Positions 63,656-64,000 of a stretch of DNA of 64,000 nucleotides are shown here, piece by piece (the first letter of the stretch is position 1; each line of letters starts with the position of its first letter). The notes under the pieces were generated by a model. It was not told the DNA's origin and made no database searches. It saw only the letters and a list, made by a program, of their open reading frames with translations. The position numbers and the translations under genes are program-made. The stretch spans positions 62,001 through 126,000 of the forward strand of contig NZ_JACCJY010000016.1 in assembly GCF_014596085.1 (NCBI RefSeq). The letters run 5' to 3'. The stretch comes from Azospirillum tabaci. Lineage in GTDB: Bacteria > Pseudomonadota > Alphaproteobacteria > Azospirillales > Azospirillaceae.

Positions 63656-64000
63656 CCGAAATCTCCATCCCGCTCGTCAATCTCCACCGTCAGTTCCTTG
63701 AGGTGAAGGACGAGATCGAGCGCGGCATCGCCGCTGTCCTTGCGTCCCAGAAATTCATCAAGGGCCCCGCCGTTCGTTCGTTCGAGACGGCTTGGCTTGC
63801 CGCGATCGGCGCCCGCCACGGCAGTGGATGCAGCAACGGAACGGCCGCCCTGTCGATCGCACTGGAGGCGTTGGGCATCGGCCCCGGCGACGAGGTTGTC
63901 ACCAGCGCCCACACCTTCTTCGCCACCGGAGAAGCGATTCGCCATGTCGGCGCCACACCGGTTTTCGCGGACATCGAGCGGGCCTCCTACACCCTGGATC
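63652..64000 (+). CDS. DegT/DnrJ/EryC1 aminotransferase, WbpE-like (N-terminal 116 residues, cut by window edge)
   Basis: The frame from ATG 63652, which overlaps the preceding stop, runs open to the window edge: IPLVNLHRQFLEVKDEIERG, then IKGPAVRSFETAWLAAIG, HGSGCSNGTAALSIALEALGIGPGDEVVTSAHTFFATGEAI and PVFADIE. These are the front half of a PLP aminotransferase that adds an amino group to a 3- or 4-keto sugar. After a WbpB-like dehydrogenase, transfer to C3 of a UDP-HexNAc uronate is likely (WbpE role). The PLP Lys lies beyond the edge. Confidence 0.88.
   Translation, partial: MTEISIPLVNLHRQFLEVKDEIERGIAAVLASQKFIKGPAVRSFETAWLAAIGARHGSGCSNGTAALSIALEALGIGPGDEVVTSAHTFFATGEAIRHVGATPVFADIERASYTLD

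Overview
The window is high-GC DNA that reads like an Azospirillum-type alphaproteobacterium (Rhodospirillales). That placement is an inference from the general character of the proteins, GC-rich codon use and the mix of surface-glycan, type I secretion and RTX genes; no rRNA or other marker is present. Nearly the whole 64 kb is a surface-polysaccharide / glycoconjugate locus. It carries at least seven glycosyltransferases, four nucleotide-sugar pathways, an ABC glycan exporter, a type I protein exporter with likely RTX substrates, and two degenerate insertion sequences.

Layout. 1-1250 is AT-richer than the rest and holds a cut-off sulfotransferase-like gene and a divergent hexapeptide acyltransferase. 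1249-3014 (minus) is a three-gene phage-tail-like operon, including a 40-codon gene. 3102-7568 (minus) encodes a double GT2 glycosyltransferase and a GT61-methyltransferase fusion. 8240-12104 (plus) is gmd, wzm, wzt, fcl: GDP-L-fucose synthesis and ABC export. 12361-17723 (plus) is a HlyB/HlyD-type secretion pair followed by a Sel1-repeat protein. 17739-31146 (minus) holds a GNAT fusion, GT4 enzymes, a serralysin-like protease, gmhA, two methyltransferases and a 1379-codon ORF that appears to join a glycosyltransferase to a second protein. 31457-32476 (minus) is a small RTX-like protein with a strong terminator. 32991-35303 is galE-like and a UDP-HexNAc 6-dehydrogenase. 35587-37010 is a glycan-type HisH/HisF pair.

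An IS5-type element (37078-38198) and an IS256-type element (43891-45181) bracket a CDP-dideoxyhexose cassette (rfbH-rfbG-rfbF, a reductase/epimerase and a TPR protein). 45366-57378 is the least familiar part: two radical-SAM proteins interleaved with four glycosyltransferase-like proteins, two of which share a methyltransferase-like C-terminal domain. 57464-64000 holds a CMP-nonulosonate synthetase, a CBS-NeuB-SAF-TIM-barrel fusion, AsnB, a WbpB-like dehydrogenase and the start of a WbpE-like aminotransferase.

Together the genes can supply GDP-fucose, a UDP-HexNAc uronate (possibly going on to a 3-amino and amidino derivative through the WbpB/WbpE/HisH/HisF-type enzymes), a CDP-3,6-dideoxyhexose and a CMP-nonulosonic acid. 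The transferases would assemble them and Wzm/Wzt would export the glycan. The most novel-looking items are a small domain with a Gly-Trp-Ala signature found four times in three proteins, the radical-SAM/glycosyltransferase block, the four-domain NeuB fusion, and the in-frame joining of two apparently separate genes at 27.9 kb.
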